Assembly (NCBI GenBank): GCA_905181855.1
Contig: CAJIZE010000001.1
Coordinates: 32,643 to 96,642, forward strand
Direction: 5' to 3'
Length of the DNA: 64,000 bases
Source: an uncultured Flavobacteriales bacterium
Lineage (GTDB): Bacteria > Bacteroidota > Bacteroidia > Flavobacteriales_G > Salibacteraceae
Each line of letters starts with the position of its first letter. Position 1 is the stretch's first letter. Below the pieces are notes generated by a model that worked only from the letters and a program-made list of their open reading frames with translations, ran no database searches and was not told where the DNA came from. Below, in pieces: positions 13,101-19,210 of the stretch. The position numbers and the translations under genes are program-made.

Positions 13101-14018
13101 AACATTTGCGGTAATATCGATTCAATTATTTTAAATGGAGGAAGACCTGTTGGTGGAGTTTATTCGGGCTATGGAGTGGTTGACGATTCTATTTTTAAAT
13201 CTTCGTTGGTTGTGTTTGGTAGCCACGTAATTACCTACACTTTTGTGGATGGAAAGGGCTGTTCAAATAAGGCCATGCAAACCATTAATGTTGATACATT
13301 ACCATTGGTTGATATTGGCCCTGATTCAACAGGTATTTGTGATGGCGCTTCAATAACCTTATCAGCTGCAGCCGGATTTTCCTCTTACCAATGGAATAAC
13401 GGCAGCAGCAATGCTTCAATTACAGTTTCACAATTGGGTGTTTATGGCGTTGTAGTTTTTGATGCACTCGGCTGTTCGGGCTCTGATGTTGTAGTAGTCA
13501 AAGAATTTTATTCTGCAGCGTTACCTTTAATCGCGCCAAGCGATACCTCTATTTGTGCAGGCGATACTATTATGGTTTCGGTTACAGAAAATTTCAGCAC
13601 CTATTTATGGAATATTGGAGCAACAGCTCAAACAATTGAAGTTACCCAAGCAAACAACTATACTGTAACAGTCACCAATACGAACGGCTGCGCTGGTAAT
13701 TCAAGTTCAATTGTTACATTTTTACCAAGCTCGGTTTGTAATGTTTCTGTAAATGAAACTGGAACTAAAAACACTGCAGTAAACCTGTACCCTAATCCTA
13801 CTTTTAATGAAGTAAGCATTGAAATACTAGGCGTGAAAGGCCTAACGGGGCTAACCATTACCGACATGGAGGGGTCGGTTTATTATCAAAGTAAAATCAT
13901 CTTGGAACAAATCAACAACACCATTAATTTGGATGTATCCACCCTAGCTTCTGGTGTGTACTTTGTTCGTTTAAGCAACAACGCTTTGGTTAAAGTTGAA
14001 AGATTGATTGTGAAGTAG
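4104..14018 (+). CDS. Giant secreted multidomain protein with lamin-tail domains, Cys repeats and T9SS sorting domain
   Basis: 3304 residues. A signal peptide (1-20, ending LFSQ) is followed by a beta-sandwich region, a lamin-tail domain (about 257-420, FITEIADP), a fibronectin III-like domain (about 435-550), a choice-of-anchor or MAM-like domain (about 560-715), an Ig-like domain, lamin-tail domains 2 (about 816-975, FFTELADP) and 3 (about 1083-1240), then two copies of a block made of one GCDS repeat, a sandwich domain of about 190 residues and a short GxGI domain. PKD/Ig-like modules lie between the blocks. Eight tandem repeats of about 50 residues (11641-12840) follow, each with CxGDS and GCDS Cys pairs. 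The end (NLYPNP onward) is a type A T9SS C-terminal signal, so the protein should pass through T9SS and be anchored or released at the surface. No catalytic domain is recognised; an adhesin or matrix role is inferred. Confidence 0.9.
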   Translation: MKKLFFTLTLFLFTNLLFSQVFYDPDGVRIPGDWNAWTNSNGMGGNFDLTKISTGTVRWQSTFQYTGTTGFQGFKFVSGGINPWGNEWRDQNFVVDSLMSMCWSGATCGSQNDSISVTNNKYYTVNFKHNDYTSTDAIFMETSSLPVTMTKVEQTLTTGITPADSVFVGVKLSANPSTEEKFYLRYTTNGFSTSILKEITIASDSGFTFIPAQGNGVTVNYYVFSTTTSNLGGDIDMKTINLINNGGSNYSYQSFQVPKIFITEIADPLNSAASRYVELYNDEDTTVNLGSGWKLGRYTNGNTSPQTPKALTGSIPSKGHYLICANTTTFNTTYGISADQNIGTGGPADSNGDDNIYLEAPNGSVVDFFGRPGEQGNSSNGHYFADGRAERDTAVSMPTDTFIATQWIIALNQNAPSDFDPGAWIGNPTTATPEPTNHVTGLSVDSISFTNATLTWIDADTGSQQPDGYLLIGASSVNTLPTVVDATPIINDLDFSDGLYATNITHIGDTQSVVITGLDAATTYNFEMYSYTNFGNDIDYKTTTPPTLQANTPSLVYDTIHYEGFNNCSVNSFTTYDVLDASDVWTCNSSGYMDMNGFGGSDDEDWLISPFLPLSNYDSVVVGFATNERYDGADLELYFSSDYNGSAAPASANWKKINITFNDQSTSSSYSGWHNYGINDLDSLSGTSGYLAFKYTGTASSSENWQVDDFFVGGTFQADLTSPIVSSVYADTLTEIMVVFNEQVSSATATNTSNYSGVPTISSATLNTLGDSVKLNLSVALTRDDSLIVANIADVAGNVMAKTDTIPFVAPIYIPKTRLFFTELADPKNVYQARFIEIFNNEDTSLTLTGWKIRYYSNANTNFSNVSLTGTLTSKAIYTIASSSSDFLTQFGFSPNRSSGTINGNGNDNYQLVNPEGDVVDAFGVPGELGTSSNGHLFTDGRAERKSTVVKGKEIYDANQWTITTNQNAPADFDPNLWIGNLSATSFVLVTNVNVIDDKTIGIRYSKPVDQTSAETMANYAGLPNLTSATRAAALDSVTLIYATSINGNFDTLFIVGIIDTSAAQDTLVPYQEIIEFNGITDSLIITEIMYNNAGTDTIEFVELYNNNSTSVNLQGLAFADAFDFTFPNFVLSSGGYVAVAVDTAKFKKLFTVSNLFQWDNPSASGSLSNTSETISFINTNNQVIDSVRYDDGSPWDNRADGGGFSLALCNVNGDNTLAASWKISTTYVDSVTFASPGAVNSCPVPITYNLTYSPTNVCVGDSITLFSNASGGSDTITYDWGPSSNISSTIDNFANPKVRINSDTTTFTLEITDGITIINETISVYAGNVKTTYLADTVCFGTGVLLADGSYAIQAGTYSNTLNSAAGCDSIIIHTVEVKESSFAVIQNASTPTIDTIFDGESVWGAPAAVADGVVGWQGVNTHNLYLLQDANFYYLASTAQVADWQSWAFIVNSKPGGGSADSWSRDITYTHNNLPDFVFRGNYNKTANYAEFHEWNGISWSGVGTQASSTTYGILSNGTIELKIAKASIGNPDNIEVQFYITGDQNSHASFDAIPDDQNATAWTNSTTTLSHYARANRKITDLCSSSAVQTFNAYPAGGVWSGRGITNTTAGTYNGSGLTNQLDTISYSVTGGNGCSISFTDTISVIASPIANAGINVTLCSADLPLTLVASGGNSFTWNDGSTNDSLIYILTSDSIFIVEVLNGGSCIDFDTVMVTINNSPTVELGNTIEICLGDSAELNIAAASNTVLWSTTSTDTSLVVSPTTSTEYWVNIMTADNCVASDTIQVNVNALPTLTLPNDTAVCSGVIFGFTAASNGSVIWSTGNQALFSGNSLFTEDTTYYATASNVKNCTVQDSIQVVVSPNPVIQITGKGTIPYSEIDTIQATVSNGSGSYSYDWTPGALLNDSTTALVITVALTSISNFNLLVTDSSSNCSTPASYTTNISGGPLQINPQASPGAICLGDTTQLMANISGGSGTYSISWSPSTNLASTNTGNPQASPTQTTNYYVTVTDGIISLTDSIAVTINSNPSISFTVQDETYCFSQDGVIIPTVTGGLPPYNYSWLSMGNVDTIVGLFSGTYYLTVLDQNGCVDHDSESVASVGVYPRAIQSASNAICQGDSTLLFVNDQLGGTNYEWYTDTGQVNNAFDTTLWVFDNANYHVKIFNSCGTQYSDTVSISIIQNKLANVYDTICNGDSLLFNGSYYLMSGNYSSMTASIDGCDSTTTLNLVVKSAPSVTFIPFSTPPIDGVFEGNTDWNLLASSDGVAGWSGVNTGNLYFAEDSNYIYLANTSAISSWQSWAFAINTKSGGGSSDSWSRNITNTHNDLPDYVFRGNYSVSANYAEFHSWNGTSWANVGTQTLTTDYKINSSGFVEIRIIKSAISYSSSFGVQFYVTGDNNGHSTFDAVPNDQIATAWTSSPTTLSNFANHRQGVLHFDFCSTDTIQQLPGLPSGGTWGGTGILSGSLGAYNPALGGLVDTVTYQIVDAFGCSNSANIYIENHQNSSGSTQVAICNGDSIMLGGFHQFTAGSYLDTLTNSNGCDSILTTVLSIIPGKLDSVNIYICQGDSIMLGWVYRTIPGFYVDSFTTNQFCDSIVITNLSILTLDHDTAVMSVCQGDSAFLAGAWQSGAGLHTDTLGNVFGCDSLAITNLIILTPTITNLNQERCTGDSLFINGSWKHNSGVFYDTLSSIVGCDSFVVTNLIVSSQIVVNQSFDVCFGDSIQINGMYQNFAGAYTDTAISIFGCDSITNTQLLINPIKIDSTSISICSGQSYFVGGANQPVAGWYLDTLSTSNGCDSLVYCNLMVNPIFNDTTLIAICFGDSILLGGKHQITAGLYVDSMLSNSGCDSLRFTNLFVNPIKLLNDTAKICFGDSLFVGGSYQTTAGSYSDTYSTVLSCDSAVSTWLLIDAAQNVTLGSIMAVCADDTAFQITQGLPLGGYYIGNFVDSSGWFNVQGAGTGNFSVTYIVNNPSLCNNSASSMVTIDSLPAVLLPLIANICGNIDSIILNGGRPVGGVYSGYGVVDDSIFKSSLVVFGSHVITYTFVDGKGCSNKAMQTINVDTLPLVDIGPDSTGICDGASITLSAAAGFSSYQWNNGSSNASITVSQLGVYGVVVFDALGCSGSDVVVVKEFYSAALPLIAPSDTSICAGDTIMVSVTENFSTYLWNIGATAQTIEVTQANNYTVTVTNTNGCAGNSSSIVTFLPSSVCNVSVNETGTKNTAVNLYPNPTFNEVSIEILGVKGLTGLTITDMEGSVYYQSKIILEQINNTINLDVSTLASGVYFVRLSNNALVKVERLIVK
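11641..12840 (+). repeat. Eight tandem protein-level repeats of about 50 residues inside the giant gene
   Basis: Each unit reads roughly C-x-G-D-S, then G/A-x-G/W, then G-x-Y-x-D-T/S, then G-C-D-S, then a hydrophobic strand ending in a linker. Both cysteines are kept in all eight units, while the DNA has diverged too far for simple slippage. Two further single copies lie near 8110-8240 and 10675-10810. Confidence 0.85.
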
Positions 14019-14077
14019 AAAGAATACAACCCAAACCACTATTTATTATCTTAAACTGGTGATAGTGATTAGGCTAG

Positions 14078-14782
14078 CTATTCTTTAATCCAAAGTTTAG
14101 CTAAATAGGCTTTATAGTCATTTTCGAGCATGATTTCACACCCAAAGCCGTTGGCCTCAGCTATATAAGAAAGCATTTTTTTATCTATGAACAACCATTG
14201 AAAAGGAGGATCGTTGTTTTTATCATCGCTAACATGGTATTCAATCTCACCATAGTACTCAACCTCCTCCTCGTAATATTTCAAATCTTCGGGAGTATCG
14301 AACATATAAATAATGTCAGCTGAATCAATATACGCTACTCCGTCTTTGTTCAATAGTTCCTTTAGTTTATTAAGAAGTTTTATGAAACCATCTATTGTTT
14401 TGGAGATTCCAATGCCATTCATCATGAAGATGGCGGTATCGAATTTTAAACCTTTTAAAGTATAATAGTCTTGACATAAGACACTTTTCACCCCTCTTTC
14501 AATCAATACTTCGCAAAACGATTCCGATATTTCAATAGCAGTAACATCGAAACCTTTTTCTTGTAGGTACAAACTATGCGATCCTGTTCCTGCTCCAACG
14601 TCAAGAATTTTCCCTTTACAATTGTCAAGAGCAAGTTGCTCAATGTCAGGCATAACCTCATAACTACGGTAAAAATATGAGGCATAGTAAGTTTGGTCAT
14701 CCCCAAAATTGGTCCTAACAGAAAAAGGAAACTCCGTTTTAGAAAGATGATATTTGATAATTGATTGCTCGAATACGCTCAT
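14078..14782 (-). CDS. Class I SAM-dependent methyltransferase
   Basis: 234 residues with a Rossmann-type SAM site: motif I ILDVGAGTGSHSL at about 59-71, an acidic end of strand 2 (VTAIEIS), and motif IV-like FDTAIFMMNGIG. The substrate is not evident; the family resembles general small-molecule methyltransferases. It is convergent with the giant gene and divergent from the sulfide:quinone oxidoreductase gene, with 98 bases between the two starts that carry an inverted repeat. Lack of a conserved partner leaves its role open. Confidence 0.85.
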   Translation of the reverse strand: MSVFEQSIIKYHLSKTEFPFSVRTNFGDDQTYYASYFYRSYEVMPDIEQLALDNCKGKILDVGAGTGSHSLYLQEKGFDVTAIEISESFCEVLIERGVKSVLCQDYYTLKGLKFDTAIFMMNGIGISKTIDGFIKLLNKLKELLNKDGVAYIDSADIIYMFDTPEDLKYYEEEVEYYGEIEYHVSDDKNNDPPFQWLFIDKKMLSYIAEANGFGCEIMLENDYKAYLAKLWIKE

Positions 14783-14812
14783 TTAGAAGATAGATGTCAC
14801 TTTTTATCGGTG

Positions 14813-14829
14813 ATAATTGTCACAATTAT
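14813..14829. promoter_or_regulatory. Perfect inverted repeat ATAATTGT-C-ACAATTAT, candidate operator
   Basis: Two 8-base half sites with a one-base spacer lie in the divergent intergenic region between the methyltransferase and sqr genes, 51 bases before the sqr start. The symmetry is direct observation; binding by a dimeric regulator is inferred. Confidence 0.4.
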
Positions 14830-14880
14830 AAAGCATTAACAAATTTAAATTAGTCTCAGGATCAATTAAATTAAAAGATT

Positions 14881-16164
14881 ATGAAAGATAAACAATATCA
14901 AGTAGTTATAATCGGCGGCGGAACCGCTGGTATTACTGTAGCATCAAAGCTGAAAAGAAAAAAGCTAAACTTAAAAGTCGCTATAATTGATCCAACAGAG
15001 CATCATTATTATCAACCAGTCTGGACATTGGTTGGAGCAGGCGCATTTAATATGCAGGACACCATACGTCCGGAAAAAGATTACATACCTAAAGGTGTTG
15101 ATTGGATTAAAGAATATGCTGAAGATATAGACCCTGAAAATAATCTTGTGACCATTAAGAATGGCGACAAGTATTCATACGATTATTTAGTAGTTGCTCC
15201 AGGTATAAAAATCGATTTAAGCCTCTTGGATGGTTTAACTGAAACAATGGATAAAAACAACGTATGTTCAAACTACACCAATCCGGAATATACTTGGGAG
15301 GTTCTGCAAAAAACCAAAAAAGGAGTAGCCTTATTTACTCAAGCGCCAACACCAATAAAATGCGGAGGGGCACCACAAAAAACAGCCTACTTATCAGCAG
15401 ATTATTTTAGAAAAAATGGGTTAGCTAAAGATGTTAAAACAGTATTAGCACTGCCAGGTTCAGTAATATTTGGAGTTAAAGAATTTGCCGACACCTTAAT
15501 GCAGGTTGTATACAGATATGGTATGATTCTAAAGTTTTACCATAAACTAACCAAAATCGATGCTGTTAATAAGGTGGCACACTTTACACTTACCGCAACC
15601 GATGAAAGCAATTGCATCATTACAGTAAATGACGACGATAATGTAATACATGAAGAAATTGTAGGTGAAGCTAAAGTTACCATACCTTATGATATGCTTC
15701 ATTTAGCACCACCGCAAACAGCACCTGATCTTGTAAGTAAATCTTTGTTAGCACATAAAGAAGGAGTAAACAAAGGCTGGATGAAGGTAAATCAGTTTAC
15801 AATGCAGAGTCCAGATTATTTTAATGTTTTTGGACTAGGCGATTCAGCAGCTTTGCCAACAGCAAAAACTGGTGCTGCGGTAAGAAAACAAGCACCGGTT
15901 ATTGTAGAAAACATTTTGAGGTTAATGGATTCAAAAGACATTTTACCTGAATCAAAAGGGTACAATGGTTACAGCTCGTGTCCTTTAGTTACGGGATATG
16001 GAAAAATGTTATTAGCAGAATTTGGATACGGAAACAAACGTATGAGTGATTCTTTGCTGTCTACTTTTGTTGACACTACAAAAGAACAATACAGTATGTG
16101 GTTACTTAAAAAATACGGGTTACCAATTCTATATTGGAACTTTATGCTGAGAGGAAAAGCATAA
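14881..16164 (+). CDS. sqr: Sulfide:quinone oxidoreductase, mitochondrial-like type
   Basis: 427-residue FAD protein of the pyridine nucleotide-disulfide oxidoreductase superfamily. It oxidises sulfide and passes electrons to the quinone pool at the membrane surface. The FAD-binding GGGTAG motif is at 12-17. Two family cysteines are visible, Cys161 in KCGGAPQK and Cys367 in SSCPLVTGYGK, which would form the trisulfide or polysulfide site. A long C-terminal part (LLKKYGLPILYWNFMLRG) resembles the membrane-association tail of the eukaryote-like type. It is a single gene with a terminator behind it. No persulfide dioxygenase or rhodanese lies nearby. A related NADH dehydrogenase-like enzyme is less likely given the cysteines. 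Confidence 0.88.
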   Translation: MKDKQYQVVIIGGGTAGITVASKLKRKKLNLKVAIIDPTEHHYYQPVWTLVGAGAFNMQDTIRPEKDYIPKGVDWIKEYAEDIDPENNLVTIKNGDKYSYDYLVVAPGIKIDLSLLDGLTETMDKNNVCSNYTNPEYTWEVLQKTKKGVALFTQAPTPIKCGGAPQKTAYLSADYFRKNGLAKDVKTVLALPGSVIFGVKEFADTLMQVVYRYGMILKFYHKLTKIDAVNKVAHFTLTATDESNCIITVNDDDNVIHEEIVGEAKVTIPYDMLHLAPPQTAPDLVSKSLLAHKEGVNKGWMKVNQFTMQSPDYFNVFGLGDSAALPTAKTGAAVRKQAPVIVENILRLMDSKDILPESKGYNGYSSCPLVTGYGKMLLAEFGYGNKRMSDSLLSTFVDTTKEQYSMWLLKKYGLPILYWNFMLRGKA

Positions 16165-16188
16165 TCATAAAAGCTAAATACGCATTAA

Positions 16189-16228
16189 ATGGCAAGCACA
16201 AAGATCTCCACCTAACTTGCCGTTTTTG
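16189..16228 (+). terminator. Rho-independent terminator after sqr
   Basis: ATGGCAAG pairs with CTTGCCGT around a 19-base loop, followed by a T-rich run (GTTTTTGTTTT). Confidence 0.5.
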
Positions 16229-16339
16229 TTTTCTAAAGAGTACTAATTAACAATATTTGCCGCCGTAAGTAGCTATAACTAAATGAGCGACTTAATTTTA
16301 GAACTTAATTGTATTGCTTATAATTCTTTTATTCAACTG

Positions 16340-16390
16340 TTGCTCATAAATAAAATTAATCCTACATTTGCGCCCCCGTTAGTTGAGGGG
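16340..16390 (+). promoter_or_regulatory. rplM-rpsI promoter with 5' hairpin
   Basis: A TTG at 16340-16342 and TACATTTG at 16363-16370 are 20 bases apart, matching the Bacteroidota -33/-7 pattern. Just after the expected start of transcription, CCCC (16374-16377) can pair with GGGG (16387-16390) across a 9-base loop, giving a hairpin at the very 5' end of the mRNA. Confidence 0.6.
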
Positions 16391-16424
16391 TTATTATTAT
16401 CAATCCATAAAATACTTTATAAAA

Positions 16425-16880
16425 GTGGATACATTAAGTTATAAAACAGTTTCGGTAAACAAAGCAAACGCTGACAAAAAGTGGTTTACAGTTGATGCCG
16501 AAGGAGAAAATTTAGGAAGATTAGCATCTAGAGTTGCTATGGTTATTAGAGGGAAGCACAAACCATCTTACACACCACACGCAGACTGCGGAGATTTTGT
16601 AATCATTCTTAATGCCGATAAAGTTGAAGTTACCGGCAAAAAAGCAGATCAAAAAGAATACATACGTCATACCAACTATCCTGGTGGTCAACGTAAAACT
16701 TCTTACAGAGAAATGATGGAGAAACACCCTGAACGTGTTCTTGAAAAAGCAGTTAGAGGAATGTTACCTAAAAATAAATTAGGCGATGCGTTATACAGAA
16801 ACCTATATGTTTATCTAGGTACTGAGCATCCACATGTTGGGCAACAACCAGCAGCATTAAACATTAATACAATAAAATAA
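16425..16880 (+). CDS. rplM: 50S ribosomal protein L13 (uL13)
   Basis: 151 residues with the L13 core (WFTVDAEGENLGRLAS, RGKHKPSYTPH, YPGGQR, MLPKN). The start is taken as GTG at 16425, because the protein then begins (M)DTLSYKT, the usual N-terminus in Bacteroidota; the frame extends upstream to a TTG at 16383, but that lies in the 5' hairpin and would add an atypical extension. It binds 23S rRNA early in assembly. It is cotranscribed with rpsI, 2 bp downstream, the universal pairing. Confidence 0.96.
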   Translation: MDTLSYKTVSVNKANADKKWFTVDAEGENLGRLASRVAMVIRGKHKPSYTPHADCGDFVIILNADKVEVTGKKADQKEYIRHTNYPGGQRKTSYREMMEKHPERVLEKAVRGMLPKNKLGDALYRNLYVYLGTEHPHVGQQPAALNINTIK

Positions 16881-16882
16881 GC

Positions 16883-17269
16883 ATGGAAATAATCAATACA
16901 CTTGGTAGAAGAAAAACCTCAGTAGTGAGGTTGTACATGCAAAAGGGTAAAGGTAATGTTATTGTTAATAACAAAGATTTAGCTGTATATTTTCCTACTC
17001 CTGAACTACAAAAAAGAGCTGTTAAGCCGTTTGCGGTAACCGAAACGATGGGTCAATACGATCTAAAAGTTATTGCTAGTGGTGGAGGAATATCAGGTCA
17101 GTGTGAAGCGTTAAGCTTAGCTATTGCTAGAGCATTAGTTAAAATTGACGAAGAAATGAAACCAGCACTTCGTGCGGAAGGCCTGATGACTCGTGACCCT
17201 AGAATGGTTGAACGAAAAAAACCAGGACAGAAGAAAGCGCGTAAGAAATTCCAATTCTCTAAACGTTAA
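16883..17269 (+). CDS. rpsI: 30S ribosomal protein S9 (uS9)
   Basis: 128 residues with the S9 signature GGGISGQCEALSLAIARAL and the basic C-terminal tail ending KKFQFSKR, which reaches the P-site tRNA in the ribosome. It begins 2 bp after rplM. The next 146 bases hold the structured leader of rpsB, so the operon probably continues into or is followed by rpsB-tsf. Confidence 0.96.
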   Translation: MEIINTLGRRKTSVVRLYMQKGKGNVIVNNKDLAVYFPTPELQKRAVKPFAVTETMGQYDLKVIASGGGISGQCEALSLAIARALVKIDEEMKPALRAEGLMTRDPRMVERKKPGQKKARKKFQFSKR

Positions 17270-17289
17270 TATTTATCAGTGTTTAGCAT

Positions 17290-17415
17290 CCAAATTACCG
17301 AGGCTTTTAGCAATAAAAGCCGAGGTGGTAATTGTCTCCTACTTGCTGGGGATCCGAGGAAAGTGAACACGCTGCGCCGACAGTTTTTCGGTAATACTAT
17401 ATAATACAATATATC
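17290..17415 (+). ncRNA. Structured mRNA leader of rpsB (candidate ribosomal-protein leader)
   Basis: The sequence between rpsI and rpsB can fold extensively. GGCTTTT (17302-17308) pairs with AAAAGCC (17315-17321). ATTACCGA (17294-17301) can pair with TCGGTAAT (17388-17395), closing the whole element, while the overlapping AATTACC (17293-17299) can instead pair with GGTAATT (17327-17333). TCTCC (17335-17339) pairs with GGGGA (17348-17352). The element ends 20 bases before the rpsB start. Autoregulation by S2 is known for rpsB-tsf leaders in other bacteria; applying it here is inference. Confidence 0.55.
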
Positions 17416-18279
17416 ATGGAACAACCTAGTTTTGAGGAACTATTGCAAGCAGGTGTACACTTCGGTCACCTAAAAAGAAAGTGGAACCCTAATATGGCAC
17501 CATACATTTTTATGGAGCGTAACGGTATTCACATTATTGACTTACACAAAACCAGCGCAAAGCTTGAAGAAGCTTGTAATGCCCTTAAACAAATTGCTTA
17601 CTCAGGTAAACGAATTTTGTTTGTTGCAACAAAAAAACAAGCGCGTAACATCGTTACAGAAACCATAAAGGAGACTGGCATGCCGTTTATTACGGAACGC
17701 TGGACAGGTGGTATGTTAACCAACTTTGTTACTATTCGTAAGGCAGTGCGCAAAATGGAACTTATCGATAAATTATTAGCAGACAAAGAAGCTAGTAACT
17801 TATCAAAAAAAGAAAAATTAACTTTAGCACGTCAAAGAGCTAAATTAGAAAAGAATTTAGGTTCTATTGCTGATTTAACTCGTTTGCCAGCTGCTTTGTT
17901 TATTGTTGATATTCATAAAGAGCACATTGCTATTCAAGAAGCTAAGAGATTAAACATCCCTACTTTTGCGATGGTTGACACCAATTCAGATCCTAGATTG
18001 GTTGACTTTGCTATTCCTTCTAATGATGATGCCTCTATTTCGATTGAAAAAATATTGAGCTATGTTGCTGCGTCAATTACAGAGGGCCTTAAAGAGAGAC
18101 AAGGTATGAAAGATAAAGCGAAAGAAGCAAAAGACACTAAAGACAAAGAAGCTAAGGAAGCAGATGAAGCTAAAGTGGTGAGTGATAAATTAGCTAAGGA
18201 GGCAAAAGATAACGAAGCTAAGAAAGCGAAAGAAGAAGCTACTGCTACTGCTGCTTCTCCGGCAGAAGAAACAAAATAA
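17416..18279 (+). CDS. rpsB: 30S ribosomal protein S2 (uS2) with charged C-terminal tail
   Basis: 287 residues. The first 230 or so are standard S2 (HFGHLKRKWNP, FVATKKQA, ERWTGGMLTNF, LFIVDIHKEHIA). The last 55 are a Lys/Ala/Glu/Asp-rich, probably helical or disordered extension (KEAKD-like units), longer than in the E. coli protein (241) but common in shape among Bacteroidota. S2 is assembled late on the 30S body near S1 and bS21. It is preceded by the structured leader and followed 28 bp later by tsf. Confidence 0.96.
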   Translation: MEQPSFEELLQAGVHFGHLKRKWNPNMAPYIFMERNGIHIIDLHKTSAKLEEACNALKQIAYSGKRILFVATKKQARNIVTETIKETGMPFITERWTGGMLTNFVTIRKAVRKMELIDKLLADKEASNLSKKEKLTLARQRAKLEKNLGSIADLTRLPAALFIVDIHKEHIAIQEAKRLNIPTFAMVDTNSDPRLVDFAIPSNDDASISIEKILSYVAASITEGLKERQGMKDKAKEAKDTKDKEAKEADEAKVVSDKLAKEAKDNEAKKAKEEATATAASPAEETK

Positions 18280-18307
18280 TTTTTAAAAACAGAAATTTTA
18301 TACTACA

Positions 18308-19144
18308 ATGGCAACAATAACTGCTGCAGAAGTAAATAAGTTACGTAAGCAAACAGGCTTAGGTATGATGGATTGTAAAAAGGCTCTTGTTGAAGCAGAA
18401 GGTGACTTCGATCAAGCAATTGATATCCTTAGAAAAAAAGGACAAAAAGTAGCTGAAAAAAGAGGTGATCGCTCTACTTCTGAAGGTCACTCAATGGCTA
18501 AAGTTAATGCTGAAGGAAACAAAGGTGTTATTATAGCGCTTAGCTGTGAAACTGATTTCGTTGCAATTAACGATGCGTTTATAGCTTTCGCTACTGAAAT
18601 AGTTGACACTGCATTAAACAACAACATTGCTGATGCCACTTCTTTATTAGCTGCTAATTTAGCTGATGGTAGATCAATTCAAGAAAACATTATTGATCAG
18701 ATTGGTAAAATTGGAGAGAAAATTGAAGTTTCAGATTTTGCTCTAGTATCAGCTGATACAGTTATAGCTTACAATCACCCAGGAAATAACATTGCTTCAA
18801 TGGTAGGTTTAAACAAAGCTGGCGAAATGATTAGTGCTGCAGGTAAAGATGTTGCAATGCAAATTGCTGCAATGGCACCAGTTGCTCTTGATGAGTCAAG
18901 TGTTTCGGAAGAAATAAAAGCAAAAGAACTAGAAATAGGAAGAGACCAAGCTATACAAGAAGGTAAGCCAGAGCAAATCGTTGATAAAATTGCAATGGGA
19001 AGACTAAAAAAATTCTTGAAAGAGAATACGTTAGTGGAACAAGCATATATTAAAGACAATAAAATGTCGGTTGGTCAATATCTCAAAACTGTCGATAAAG
19101 ATTTGGAGGTTATGGAATTTAAAAGAGTTACTACAACAAATTAA
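18308..19144 (+). CDS. tsf: Elongation factor Ts
   Basis: 278 residues; it catalyses GDP release from EF-Tu. The N-terminal UBA-like part carries LRKQTGLGMMDCKKAL, and the core carries SCETDFVA, both diagnostic. The rpsB-tsf order is the standard operon, closed by a strong terminator at 19150. Confidence 0.96.
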   Translation: MATITAAEVNKLRKQTGLGMMDCKKALVEAEGDFDQAIDILRKKGQKVAEKRGDRSTSEGHSMAKVNAEGNKGVIIALSCETDFVAINDAFIAFATEIVDTALNNNIADATSLLAANLADGRSIQENIIDQIGKIGEKIEVSDFALVSADTVIAYNHPGNNIASMVGLNKAGEMISAAGKDVAMQIAAMAPVALDESSVSEEIKAKELEIGRDQAIQEGKPEQIVDKIAMGRLKKFLKENTLVEQAYIKDNKMSVGQYLKTVDKDLEVMEFKRVTTTN

Positions 19145-19149
19145 TTTTA

Positions 19150-19179
19150 AATAGAGAAGCATTGCTTCTCTATTTTTTT
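19150..19179 (+). terminator. Rho-independent terminator of rpsB-tsf
   Basis: AATAGAGAAGC (19150-19160) and GCTTCTCTATT (19164-19174) form a perfect 11-bp stem with a 3-base loop, running into seven Ts. Confidence 0.9.
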
Positions 19180-19210
19180 GTCTTAACTTTCAGCACAAAT
19201 TGATTGCCAA

